From Rhodobacteraceae bacterium Araon29 (GTDB lineage Bacteria; Pseudomonadota; Alphaproteobacteria; Rhodobacterales; Rhodobacteraceae): a stretch of DNA of 64,000 nucleotides. Under the pieces are notes generated by a model. The model saw only the letters and a list, made by a program, of their open reading frames with translations. It did no database searches and was not told the origin of the DNA. The stretch spans positions 434,001-498,000 of the forward strand of contig CP046865.1 of NCBI GenBank assembly GCA_039640505.1. The letters are read 5' to 3'. The position numbers and the translations under genes are program-made. Shown piece after piece: positions 1 to 8,433 of the stretch; positions within the stretch are counted from its first letter, which is position 1; every line of letters begins with the position of its first letter.

Positions 1-1005
1 GTCTGGGTGCAAATCTAGTGTATCAAGACGGCTTTGCGCACCCATTATGATGGTCAGCAAATTGGAAAAATCATGAGCTAAGCCATTTGTTAGTTGGGCT
101 GCCATTTGGCGTTTGCTTGCTTGTTGAAGGGCTGATCTAGCCTGTGTTTCTTCGGTAACATCCATAGATAAAATGTAGACCCCAACAATTTTACTATTTT
201 TTTCGTCTGGGGTTAATGCGGTCCGAATGCGCCGAGAGCTAAGATTGTCATTAAATTCGAAAACATTTGCTTCGCCCTGAAAAGCACGATTGAGTTTGCT
301 CTTAAGTTGAGCATAGGCCTGTGCCCCAAGCGTTTCTGCAACGGTTCTTCCAATTATATCAGAGGGTCTTTCCGGCATCACAGAAGATAGCTTTCTGTTG
401 GAATATGTATAGCGGCGGTCAAGATCTACATGCGCGATATGAGCTGGCATCATTTCAGTTGTTAGCCGCGTGCGTGCTTCGATCGCGGTTAATTCGCGCT
501 TTGCTTGCTCAAGGGCTGCATTCGTGGCCTCTAGCTGACGGTTTTTTGTAGCCAGTTCTTCCGCATAGGATAATAATTGACCAGAGAGCTCTTCAGAATG
601 GCCGCGCAGCATGTTTTCCTGACGTTTGATCCTGGTTATATCGGTGTAAACTGTGACCCACCCCCCTTGTGAAAGTGGTGCGCCCTCGACGCTGATGATC
701 TGACCATTGGCCCTAACGCGTTCGACATAATGCGGCTCAAAAGCACGGGCTGTATCAATTTTTTCTTGAACAAATTTAGCTATGTCCCCGACATTGCCAT
801 ATTCGCCATGCTCAACCAAATGTTGGATTGTATCTTTGAATTTGGCCCCCCGCGTTAAAAGATGCGAAGGTAAGTCAAACATCTCTCCAAACCGGCGATT
901 GCAAACAACCAATTGAAGTTTGTCATCATAAATAGACATAGCTTGTTGAATCAAGTTCAAACCCGCTCTCGTCATTGCAGCTGTATTGCCGATGTCAGTG
1001 TCCAT
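1..1005 (-). CDS. PAS-domain sensor histidine kinase (C-terminal part outside window)
   Basis: Two-component sensor kinase, 335 codons visible; the reading frame is still open at base 1. ATG at 1005 follows a strong GGAGGT ribosome binding site. A PAS fold of the PAS_7 type covers about residues 12-120, then a coiled-coil linker (about 130-170), a second PAS fold (about 170-285) and the start of a HisKA domain whose H-box reads LAHDFSNLL with the phospho-acceptor His near residue 311. No membrane segment is seen, so it is probably cytosolic. The ATPase domain and any receiver domain lie to the left. It is divergent from the CoA ligase/ABC transporter operon, so it probably controls that operon; the ligand is unknown. 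Confidence 0.88.
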   Translation of the reverse strand, partial: MDTDIGNTAAMTRAGLNLIQQAMSIYDDKLQLVVCNRRFGEMFDLPSHLLTRGAKFKDTIQHLVEHGEYGNVGDIAKFVQEKIDTARAFEPHYVERVRANGQIISVEGAPLSQGGWVTVYTDITRIKRQENMLRGHSEELSGQLLSYAEELATKNRQLEATNAALEQAKRELTAIEARTRLTTEMMPAHIAHVDLDRRYTYSNRKLSSVMPERPSDIIGRTVAETLGAQAYAQLKSKLNRAFQGEANVFEFNDNLSSRRIRTALTPDEKNSKIVGVYILSMDVTEETQARSALQQASKRQMAAQLTNGLAHDFSNLLTIIMGAQSRLDTLDLHPD

Positions 1006-1082
1006 GCGTGACCTCCCCTTTATTGGCTAGCAAAGCAGACAGGTAACAGCTAGCAAAAGTAGCCTCTTGTAACAATTTGTAA

Positions 1083-1106
1083 GATTTCGGAAATCTTTCG
1101 GAAATC
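1083..1106. promoter_or_regulatory. tandem 11-bp repeat with dyad symmetry, putative operator
   Basis: TTTCGGAAATC occurs twice head to tail (1085-1095 and 1096-1106). The first copy with its flank forms a perfect dyad GATTTC-G-GAAATC. An 11-bp period places both copies on the same DNA face. It sits between the divergent sensor kinase and CoA ligase genes, where a response regulator would be expected to bind. The assignment as an operator is inference. Confidence 0.4.
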
Positions 1107-1169
1107 ATTGGCAGTGACGCTTCCATTAAAATTATGTGCAAAATGCACAAATCAGGGAGGACAACATCG

Positions 1170-3140
1170 TTGTTAGAATCGTCTATGGGCGGTGATGGAC
1201 TGCAGTCCATTCCAGCGCTTTTACGTCGCAATGCTAAAGCGATAGCGAATGCACCCGCCTATCGGGAAAAAGAGCTGGGGATTTGGCAAAGCTGGACGTG
1301 GTCTGAAGCGGAAAAGGAAATCACGGATCTTGCTCTTGGGTTTGCCGACCTAGGCGTTGGTCCGGGTGACTATATGGCAATTATAGGCCGGAATCGACCC
1401 TATCTATATTGGTCCATGATTGCTGCCCAAATGGTAGGCGCAACACCTGTTCCGCTGTATCAAGACGCGGTGGCCGAAGAAATGACTTATGTTCTATCGC
1501 ATTGCGGCGCTCGCTTTGTAGTGGCCGGCGATCAAGAGCAAGTTGATAAAGTGTTGGAGATTCAGTCAGAGCTAGAAAGCTTTGAGCATATGATATACTT
1601 AGATTCGCGTGGTATGCGAAAGTATGATCATACCCGTCTTCATGCGTATGCCGATGTTCAAGCAAAGGGCCGCGCAGCAAGTGATCAGGCCAAAGCAAAG
1701 CTCGATAATGGCATTTCGGCACTGACCTACGATACAACCTGCGTCATGCTTTATACATCGGGTACGACCGGACGGCCCAAAGGCGTGGTTCTTTCGAATC
1801 GCAACATCATAGAAACAGCAAAATCCTCAAGTGAGTTTGATAAACTTGGTGCAAATGAAGAGGTGCTCGCCTATCTGCCAATGGCCTGGGTGGGTGATTT
1901 TATTTTCAGCATGGGCCAAGCTCCGTGGACTGGTTTTTGTGTGAACTGTCCCGAAAGCGCCCAAACCATGGCCACTGATTTGCGCGAAATTGGTCCGAGC
2001 TATTATTTTGCGCCTCCAAGGGTGTTTGAAAGCCAACTCACAACCGTCATGATACGGATGGAAGATGCTGGCCGCTTCAAAAAGGCATTATTCGACTACT
2101 TTATGGCGCATGCTGGTAAATTCGGATCAGCTATTTTGGATGGCAAGCAAGTGGGTATTTGGGATCGCATCAAATATTCCGTAGGCGAGATGCTCATATA
2201 TGGTCCTTTGAAAAATACCTTGGGATTTTCAAACGTACGGGTCGGTTATACGGCAGGTGAAGCTATAGGTCCGGAAATTTTTGATTTCTATCGTTCGTTG
2301 GGCATCAATCTGAAACAGCTATATGGCCAAACTGAGGCAAGCGTTTTTATTACCCAACAGCCAGACGGAGAAGTCCAGAGTGATACAGTTGGGGTGCCGA
2401 GCCCCAGCGTAGAGGTTAAAATAGGTGATAATGGCGAGGTATATTATCGCAGTCCAGGTACATTTGTAGAGTACTACAAGAACCCGGAGAGCACTGCAGA
2501 AACCAAAGATCCCGAAGGATGGGTTGCCACAGGGGATGCGGGCTTTTTCGAGGAAAGTACTGGGCACCTTCGAATTATTGATAGGGCAAAAGATGTAGGC
2601 AAGTTGGCAGATGGTTCGATGTTTGCGCCTAAGTATGTGGAAAACAAACTAAAATTCTACCCCAGAATTCTGGAAGCTGTACTGTTTGGGGCAGGCAAAG
2701 ATCGCTGCGTTGCGTTTATCAATATAGATTTAAATGCGGTGGGTAATTGGGCTGAACGCAACAACATTGCCTATTCAAGCTATCAAGAACTTGCGAGCCA
2801 CCCAAAAGTTTTGACGGCCATAAAAACGCATGTCGAAGAAGTGAACCGATCTGTGGCGCAGGATACGATGTTATCTGGTTGTCAAATCCACAGGTTCTTA
2901 GTGCTGCACAAAGAACTGGATGCAGATGATGGCGAGCTTACGCGCACTCGAAAGGTACGACGTAAGATTATCGGCGAAAAATTCGAAGATCTGGTAACGG
3001 CGCTCTATGACGGATCAAAAAGCGTCTACACCGAAACTGAGGTGACATATGAAGATGGTGGAAAAGGAAAAATAACCGCAACGCTAGAGATATGCGATGT
3101 GCCCGTAGCAACCGGGTCAACGACCATGGCAGCGGAATAG
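1170..3140 (+). CDS. AMP-dependent acyl-CoA synthetase (long-chain type)
   Basis: Activates a carboxylic acid with ATP and CoA; cytosolic, 656 aa. The ATP-binding motif YTSGTTGRPKG is near residues 195-205, the YGQTEA motif near 384, and the TGD/hinge region (GWVATGDAGFF, then RIIDRAKD) near 450-475. The start is probably TTG at 1170, because GGGAGG lies 9 bases upstream; an ATG at 1134 in the same frame has no ribosome binding site, and an ATG at 1185 is too far from it. First gene of an operon continuing into a branched-chain-type ABC transporter. Such ligases accompany uptake systems for aromatic or aliphatic acids, so the transported substrate is probably activated here. The exact substrate cannot be read from the sequence. 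Confidence 0.88.
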   Translation: MLESSMGGDGLQSIPALLRRNAKAIANAPAYREKELGIWQSWTWSEAEKEITDLALGFADLGVGPGDYMAIIGRNRPYLYWSMIAAQMVGATPVPLYQDAVAEEMTYVLSHCGARFVVAGDQEQVDKVLEIQSELESFEHMIYLDSRGMRKYDHTRLHAYADVQAKGRAASDQAKAKLDNGISALTYDTTCVMLYTSGTTGRPKGVVLSNRNIIETAKSSSEFDKLGANEEVLAYLPMAWVGDFIFSMGQAPWTGFCVNCPESAQTMATDLREIGPSYYFAPPRVFESQLTTVMIRMEDAGRFKKALFDYFMAHAGKFGSAILDGKQVGIWDRIKYSVGEMLIYGPLKNTLGFSNVRVGYTAGEAIGPEIFDFYRSLGINLKQLYGQTEASVFITQQPDGEVQSDTVGVPSPSVEVKIGDNGEVYYRSPGTFVEYYKNPESTAETKDPEGWVATGDAGFFEESTGHLRIIDRAKDVGKLADGSMFAPKYVENKLKFYPRILEAVLFGAGKDRCVAFINIDLNAVGNWAERNNIAYSSYQELASHPKVLTAIKTHVEEVNRSVAQDTMLSGCQIHRFLVLHKELDADDGELTRTRKVRRKIIGEKFEDLVTALYDGSKSVYTETEVTYEDGGKGKITATLEICDVPVATGSTTMAAE

Positions 3141-3151
3141 AGGGTGAGCAG

Positions 3152-3967
3152 GTGAACGATACAGCGACAAATTATGTCACAGAAGACGGCCGCACCATAG
3201 GTGGTGTGATCATGGAGATGAAGAACATCACTCTTAGATTTGGTGGTGTTGTGGCCATCAAAGATGCGTCGTTTGACATACACGAAGGAGAGATTCGCGC
3301 CATTATTGGCCCGAATGGTGCCGGCAAATCGTCCATGTTAAATGTGATTAACGGTTTTTATCACCCTCAAGAGGGAGAGGTTTGGTTTCGTGGAGAAAAG
3401 CGCCCCTCGATGAAGCCCTATGAAATAGCTGAGCAAGGCATTGCCCGGACTTTTCAAAATATTGCATTATTCCATGGTATGACAACTATTGAAAACGTGA
3501 TGACTGGCCGTCAGTTAATGATGAAGAAGAACTTCTTTTGGCAAATGCTTCGCGTTGGACCAGCTTTAGACGAAGAAGTGGAACATCGGCGCAAGTGTGA
3601 AGAAATAATTGATTTTCTAGAAATTCAGGCGATTAGAAAGACACCGGTTGGCAGCCTGCCTTATGGTTTGCAAAAGCGGGTAGAGTTGGCGCGTGCGCTG
3701 GCCATGGAGCCGAAGCTGCTTTTGCTTGATGAACCGATGGCAGGAATGAACGTGGAAGAAAAGGAAGATATGTCCCGTTTTATTCTGGATGTAAATGAAC
3801 AATATGGCACAACCATTGCTCTGATTGAACACGATATGAGCGTCGTGATGGATCTTGCCGATCGTGTGGTAGTTTTAGACTACGGAAAAATGCTGGCGGA
3901 TGGCACACCAGATGAGGTTCAGAAAAATCAGGCAGTTATCGATGCATATCTGGGGGTAGAGCACTAA
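3152..3967 (+). CDS. branched-chain amino acid-type ABC transporter, ATP-binding protein (LivG family)
   Basis: ATPase subunit of a HAAT-family importer, 271 aa. Walker A GPNGAGKS lies near residues 53-60, a degenerate signature LPYGLQKRVELARAL near 169-183, and Walker B LLLLDEP near 189. GTG at 3152 is taken as the start because it follows the ligase stop by 11 bases with a GA-rich stretch before it; ATG at 3212 is an alternative. Its stop overlaps the next gene's ATG (TAATG at 3965-3969), so the permease is translationally coupled. It pairs with the second ATPase at 7484. Confidence 0.9.
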   Translation: MNDTATNYVTEDGRTIGGVIMEMKNITLRFGGVVAIKDASFDIHEGEIRAIIGPNGAGKSSMLNVINGFYHPQEGEVWFRGEKRPSMKPYEIAEQGIARTFQNIALFHGMTTIENVMTGRQLMMKKNFFWQMLRVGPALDEEVEHRRKCEEIIDFLEIQAIRKTPVGSLPYGLQKRVELARALAMEPKLLLLDEPMAGMNVEEKEDMSRFILDVNEQYGTTIALIEHDMSVVMDLADRVVVLDYGKMLADGTPDEVQKNQAVIDAYLGVEH

Positions 3968-4925
3968 TGGGCGATATAATTTACGGCATTTTCGCCGATC
4001 CATTTGTTCAGATGTGGCAAATGCCTGACTTTTTGATGCAAGTCCTATGGGAAGGCTTTGTCGCAGGCATTCTTTATGCGCTTATCGCACTAGGCTTTGT
4101 TCTTATTTTTAAAGCGTCTGGGATATTCAACTTCGCTCAGGGCATTATGGTTGTGTTTTCTGGCTTGACCCTTGTTGGATTGCATGAACTCGGGGTGCCA
4201 GCATGGTTAGCCCTATTATTGACGCTCGCCACTATGTATGCGCTGGCTTACTCTGTTGAGCGTTTGATTTTGCGAAATCTTGTCAATCAACCCGACATTA
4301 TTTTGTTTATGGCGACAATTGGGCTTACGAATATTCTCATAGGGATGGGGCAATGGATATTTGGTGGTGAAACCAAAACCATGATCACCAAGGAATTGTT
4401 TCTGCCCAGCGGATCGTCTGTGTGGGAGCCGGGCGGAGGTTTGGTAATTTTCCAACACATAGACATCGCTGCCGCAGTGATTGCCGCGGTTCTCATCATC
4501 GGGTTGGCACTTTTTTTCTCAAAAACAAAGGTTGGCCGTGCCTTAAGAGCTGTTGCCGATGACCATCAGGCCTCATTGTCCGTCGGAATTTCCCTTAATC
4601 ATATTTGGGTAATTACATGGTTTGCTGCAGGTATAGTTGCCTTGGTGACTGGAATTATGTGGGGCGCGCGTTCAGATGTAAGTTTCTCACTGCAGATTAT
4701 TGCTCTTAAAGCGCTACCAGTTCTTGTTCTTGGGGGTTCACATCTGTGCCCGGGGCCATTGTCGGAGGCTTAATCATCGGCATAGGCGAAAAAGTCTTTG
4801 AAATATACTGGGGCCCACTGTTTGGCTCGGGGGTCGAGGGCTGGTTCGCCTATGTGATTGCTCTTGTCTTCTTGCTGTACCGGCCACAAGGCCTGTTTGG
4901 CGAAAAAATTATCGAAAGGGTGTAG
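3967..4925 (+). pseudogene. LivH-type ABC permease, interrupted by a one-base frameshift
   Basis: Inner-membrane permease of the same importer. The first frame runs from 3967 to a stop at 4773 (268 aa), with the usual LivH start (glycine/alanine-rich membrane helices, FNFAQG motif). After LPVLVLGG the frame becomes unlike the family. Shifting by one base at about 4737-4740 restores TSVPGAIVGGLIIGIGEK and a normal C-terminus ending at TAG 4925. Adding one T in the GGGGGTTCACA stretch would give one continuous reading frame of about 319 aa. All other transporter genes are intact, so this is either a recent mutation or a base-call error. No slippery site with a stimulatory structure was recognised. 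Confidence 0.85.
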
Positions 4926-4928
4926 CCG

Positions 4929-6017
4929 ATGTTTTACCGCGAAGCAGGCCAGTTCAAGGCAACCTATCAAGAAGATCTTCAAGCGTTTCCTATTCGTCAG
5001 GATAAAGTAGGCATAGGCATTTGGCTTGCCATCGCATATCTTTACATTCCGTTTTTCGGAATCCCGGGTTTGGAGTATGGGTTTGCACTGAACGCCATAA
5101 TGATCCCGGTTTTAATTTTTACAATCACGACAATAGGATTGAATATCTTGGTCGGGTTTACGGGCCAAATCAGCCTCGGAACAGGTGCGTTTATGGGCGT
5201 TGGTGCGTATTCGTGTTATAAACTGACGACTTATTTCCCTGATGTTAACATAATACTACTCATTTTCTTAAGTGGGTTTGTGTCGGCAGCTGTTGGAGCA
5301 CTTTTTGGTTTGCCAAGCCTCAGGATCAAGGGATTTTACCTTGTTGTAACAACACTTGCAGCACAGTTTTTTCTCGAGTGGTGTTTTATCCGTATTCCTT
5401 GGCTGTACAACTTTAACCCGTCTGGTGCGATTGAGGTACCTCAACGCGAATTGTTCGGTGTCGTCATCACGGGTGCTGCGGCGGAACCGGTTGCGCGGTA
5501 TCTTGTGGTTTTGACGATCTTGATTGTGATGACAATCATTGCCGGAAATATCGTAAGAGGGCGAATAGGAAGAAGCTGGATGATGATACGCGATATGGAC
5601 ATCGCAGCTGAATTGATTGGGGTGCGGCCTTTGCGTGCAAAGCTCTCCGCATTTGCTGTTTCATCTTTCTTTTGTGGCGTTTCAGGCGCTTTGATGATTT
5701 TCTTGTGGCTTGGAGCAGCTGAGGTTGAAAGCTTCGATGTGAACCATTCATTTCTGTATCTATTCATGGTGATTTTGGGGGGATTGGGCTCTATAACTGG
5801 TTCCTATATGGGGGCTGCCTTTATCTGGACTTTCCCGCTGATCTGTAAAGAGATTGGACGGGAAATGTTCGGTATTAACGCTGCCGTTATGGAGAACTTC
5901 TCGCTTGTTGCAATAGGTGTAATGATTGTCTTCATTCTGATTAAGGAACCACATGGGCTCGCTCGGTTCTGGCAGCTTGTAAAGCAGAAGCTTAGGATCT
6001 GGCCTTTTCCACATTAG
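4929..6017 (+). CDS. branched-chain amino acid-type ABC transporter permease (LivM family)
   Basis: Second membrane permease, 362 aa, with about ten hydrophobic segments and the family region GLNILVGFTGQISLGTGAF (about residues 75-93). The N-terminal 35 residues are hydrophilic and cytoplasmic. ATG at 4929 is preceded by GAAAGGG and lies 3 bases after the restored end of the LivH gene, as expected for an intact operon. It works with the LivH-type permease and the two ATPases. Confidence 0.92.
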   Translation: MFYREAGQFKATYQEDLQAFPIRQDKVGIGIWLAIAYLYIPFFGIPGLEYGFALNAIMIPVLIFTITTIGLNILVGFTGQISLGTGAFMGVGAYSCYKLTTYFPDVNIILLIFLSGFVSAAVGALFGLPSLRIKGFYLVVTTLAAQFFLEWCFIRIPWLYNFNPSGAIEVPQRELFGVVITGAAAEPVARYLVVLTILIVMTIIAGNIVRGRIGRSWMMIRDMDIAAELIGVRPLRAKLSAFAVSSFFCGVSGALMIFLWLGAAEVESFDVNHSFLYLFMVILGGLGSITGSYMGAAFIWTFPLICKEIGREMFGINAAVMENFSLVAIGVMIVFILIKEPHGLARFWQLVKQKLRIWPFPH

Positions 6018-6024
6018 GTCCGCA

Positions 6025-6059
6025 AAATCGTTGTGTAATTGGAACCGCACCAACGATTT
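6025..6059 (+). repeat. inverted repeat (stem-loop) between permease and binding-protein genes
   Basis: AAATCGTTG (6025-6033) and CAACGATTT (6051-6059) form a 9-bp stem with a 17-base loop, 60 bases before the binding-protein start. A second pair, GGAACC/GGTTCC, overlaps it. There is no T-run, so it is more likely an mRNA processing or stability element than a terminator. It could help raise the level of the binding protein relative to the permeases. Confidence 0.45.
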
Positions 6060-6119
6060 AAGTCTTGGTTCCGCTTAAAGGAATAGCGGAATGCTATTCG
6101 TAAATAGGGAGAATATAAG

Positions 6120-7418
6120 ATGATGAAAAAGCTTTTAAACAGTGCGGTGATCGCTGCTGTTGTAGCTGGTGCCTCGTTTAGCGTGGCACAGGCAGAAGAT
6201 ACACTGTATGTACCGTCACTTTCGTATAGAACAGGACCATTTGCAGCAGGTGGTGTACCAATTGGGAACGGTTTTGCAGATTACATGGCAATGCTGAACG
6301 CTCGGGATGGCGGTATTGGCGGTGTTAAAGTAGAGGTTGAGGAGTGCGAGACTGCATATAATGCGCAAAAGGGCGTAGAATGTTACGAAGCTACCAAAGG
6401 CAAAGGCGCCTTGGTATACAACCCTTACTCCACCGGCATTACCTTGCAGTTGATCCCCAAAGCACCCGTTGATGAAATTCCTGTGCTTTCCATGGGCTAT
6501 GGATTGTCTGCCGTGGCACAAGGTGAAACATTTCCTTGGACATTTAATTATCCGACTTCTTACTGGTCCCAAATGTCATCAATTCTGAAATATATCGACG
6601 GTCGGGGCGGCCTCGCTGGAAAGAAAATCGGTTTCATTTATCTAGATGGTGGATATGGACGCGAGCCTATTCCTCTACTTGAACAACTCGCACCCGAGCT
6701 GGGTTTTGAGGTTGCTATGTTCCCAGTTGCCTTTAAAGACTCTCAAAACCAATCTGCACAGTGGTTGAATGTCCGTAAAGAACGCCCGGATTGGATGATC
6801 ATGTGGGGTTGGGGCGCTATGAACGCAACAGCGGTCAAAGAAGCGGCGAAAATCCGGTTCCCAATGGACCACTTTATAGGAAACTGGTGGGCTTCAGCTC
6901 ATGCTGACCTTGTTCCAGTTGGTGAAGTAGGAAAAGGTTACATTGGATCCAACTTTTCTGGCATCGGCACTGATTTTCCTGCCTTGCAAGACATAATCAA
7001 ATACGTTGTTGAGCCAGGAAATTCTCTGGCGGATCCTTCAACGGTTGGTAACGTTCTTTACAATCGTGGACTTTACAATGCGGTTATCGTGGCGGAAGCG
7101 ATTGCCACAGCCCAGAAAATGACAGGAAAGACTGTCATTACAGGTGCTGACATGCGCGATGGACTAGAAAACTTCGTACTCGATCAGGCTCGCATGGCAG
7201 AACTTGGCCTACCCGGATTTGCAGGTGACCTGAAGGGTGACTGTAAGGACCACGAAGGTGGCGGTTCTGTGTTCATGCAGCAGTGGGATGGTTCAGATTG
7301 GGTTAAAATAACGGACCCAATCGCGCCAATGGCTGACATCGTTAAGCCTTTGCTGGTAGATGCAGCAGCCAAATATGTTGCTGACAAGCCCGAATGGCAA
7401 ACCCAAACTTGTAACTAA
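6120..7418 (+). CDS. ABC transporter substrate-binding protein (LivK/Peripla_BP_6-like)
   Basis: Periplasmic binding protein of the importer, 432 aa. ATG at 6120 (followed by a second ATG) comes after AGGGAGAATATAAG. A Sec signal peptide covers about residues 1-25, with cleavage after AQA. The mature protein has the two-lobed type I periplasmic fold seen in amino acid and aromatic acid receptors. Cysteines at several positions may form disulphides. It is flanked by a stem-loop on each side (6025-6059 and 7432-7456), which fits the usual excess of binding protein over the other subunits. The ligand is unknown; the neighbouring CoA ligases argue for a carboxylic acid rather than a branched-chain amino acid. 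Confidence 0.92.
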   Translation: MMKKLLNSAVIAAVVAGASFSVAQAEDTLYVPSLSYRTGPFAAGGVPIGNGFADYMAMLNARDGGIGGVKVEVEECETAYNAQKGVECYEATKGKGALVYNPYSTGITLQLIPKAPVDEIPVLSMGYGLSAVAQGETFPWTFNYPTSYWSQMSSILKYIDGRGGLAGKKIGFIYLDGGYGREPIPLLEQLAPELGFEVAMFPVAFKDSQNQSAQWLNVRKERPDWMIMWGWGAMNATAVKEAAKIRFPMDHFIGNWWASAHADLVPVGEVGKGYIGSNFSGIGTDFPALQDIIKYVVEPGNSLADPSTVGNVLYNRGLYNAVIVAEAIATAQKMTGKTVITGADMRDGLENFVLDQARMAELGLPGFAGDLKGDCKDHEGGGSVFMQQWDGSDWVKITDPIAPMADIVKPLLVDAAAKYVADKPEWQTQTCN

Positions 7419-7431
7419 TCAAGTCACTTAT

Positions 7432-7456
7432 CCGGCGCGGATTTGCTCCGCGCCGG
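7432..7456 (+). repeat. perfect GC-rich hairpin after the binding-protein gene
   Basis: CCGGCGCGGA (7432-7441) pairs perfectly with TCCGCGCCGG (7447-7456) around a 5-base loop. No T-run follows and the next gene starts 27 bases on, so it is best read as an intercistronic stabiliser or partial attenuator that lets the upstream binding-protein message accumulate. Confidence 0.65.
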
Positions 7457-7483
7457 GTTATGAACAGCTGGATATAAAACGTT

Positions 7484-8308
7484 ATGCTAGATACCGCCAA
7501 ATCCCAAGAGACGTTGCTTGAAGTCAACAACGTAGAAGTGATTTACAACCACGTTATTTTGGTGCTTAAAGGTGTGAGCCTGCAAGTTCCAAAAGGCGGC
7601 ATTACAGCCCTGCTTGGTGGCAATGGCGCCGGAAAATCCACTACATTAAAATCTATTTCAAACCTTCTGCTTTCAGAGCGGGGAGAGGTCACAAAAGGCT
7701 CGGTGATTTACCGCGATCAACCTGTTTATGGGCTTTCACCAGCTGAACTGGTCCGCCGAGGGGTGATCCAAGTAATGGAAGGCCGGCACTGTTTTGGCCA
7801 CCTGACAGTTGAAGAAAATCTTTTAACCGGAGCTTATACGCGAAAAGCGAGCCGCGCAGAAATCAACCAGAATTTGGAGTTGGTTTACAGTTATTTTCCA
7901 CGTCTGAAAGAGCGCCGCAAAGCACTGGCGGGCTATACATCGGGTGGTGAACAGCAAATGGTCGCCATCGGTCGGGCCCTGATGTCAAAGCCTGAAACAG
8001 TTCTTTTGGATGAGCCGTCAATGGGGCTCGCACCGCAGCTCGTAGAAGAAATTTTTCAAATTGTACGGGATTTGAATGAAAAAGAGGGCGTTACATTCTT
8101 ACTGGCAGAGCAAAATACCAATGTTGCCCTTCGCTATGCGCATTATGGTTATATACTAGAATCTGGCCGGGTGGTCATGGACGGACCGGCAGCGGATTTG
8201 CGGGAAAACCCGGATGTGAAGGAGTTCTATCTTGGGGTCTCAGATGAAGGCCGCAAGTCTTTTAGAAATGTACGCAGCTACCGTAGACGCAAACGCTGGC
8301 TAAACTAG
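7484..8308 (+). CDS. branched-chain amino acid-type ABC transporter, ATP-binding protein (LivF family)
   Basis: Second ATPase of the importer, 274 aa. Walker A GGNGAGKS is near residues 45-52, the signature TSGGEQQMVAIGRAL near 151-165 and Walker B VLLDEPS follows. The C-terminal 25 residues form a basic tail (RSYRRRKRW) not usual for LivF. The ribosome binding site before ATG 7484 is weak; an in-frame ATG at 7460 is ruled out by an immediate stop. Partner of the LivG-type ATPase at 3152. Confidence 0.92.
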   Translation: MLDTAKSQETLLEVNNVEVIYNHVILVLKGVSLQVPKGGITALLGGNGAGKSTTLKSISNLLLSERGEVTKGSVIYRDQPVYGLSPAELVRRGVIQVMEGRHCFGHLTVEENLLTGAYTRKASRAEINQNLELVYSYFPRLKERRKALAGYTSGGEQQMVAIGRALMSKPETVLLDEPSMGLAPQLVEEIFQIVRDLNEKEGVTFLLAEQNTNVALRYAHYGYILESGRVVMDGPAADLRENPDVKEFYLGVSDEGRKSFRNVRSYRRRKRWLN

Positions 8309-8433
8309 TCACGCCCTATAGAGGTGAAATCTATAATAAAAGTAGCGGGCTAGAGCGTATGTTTCAGTTAAGTATTTGCTGCAAAGAAAAATTTAAAAAT
8401 ATTGGCTGATTGGAAAGAAAGAGCGAGTAGACG

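Noticed and set aside
4725-4780. Programmed ribosomal frameshift in the LivH-type gene
   Set aside because: There is no heptameric slippery site with downstream structure; a simple one-base loss or base-call error explains it better.
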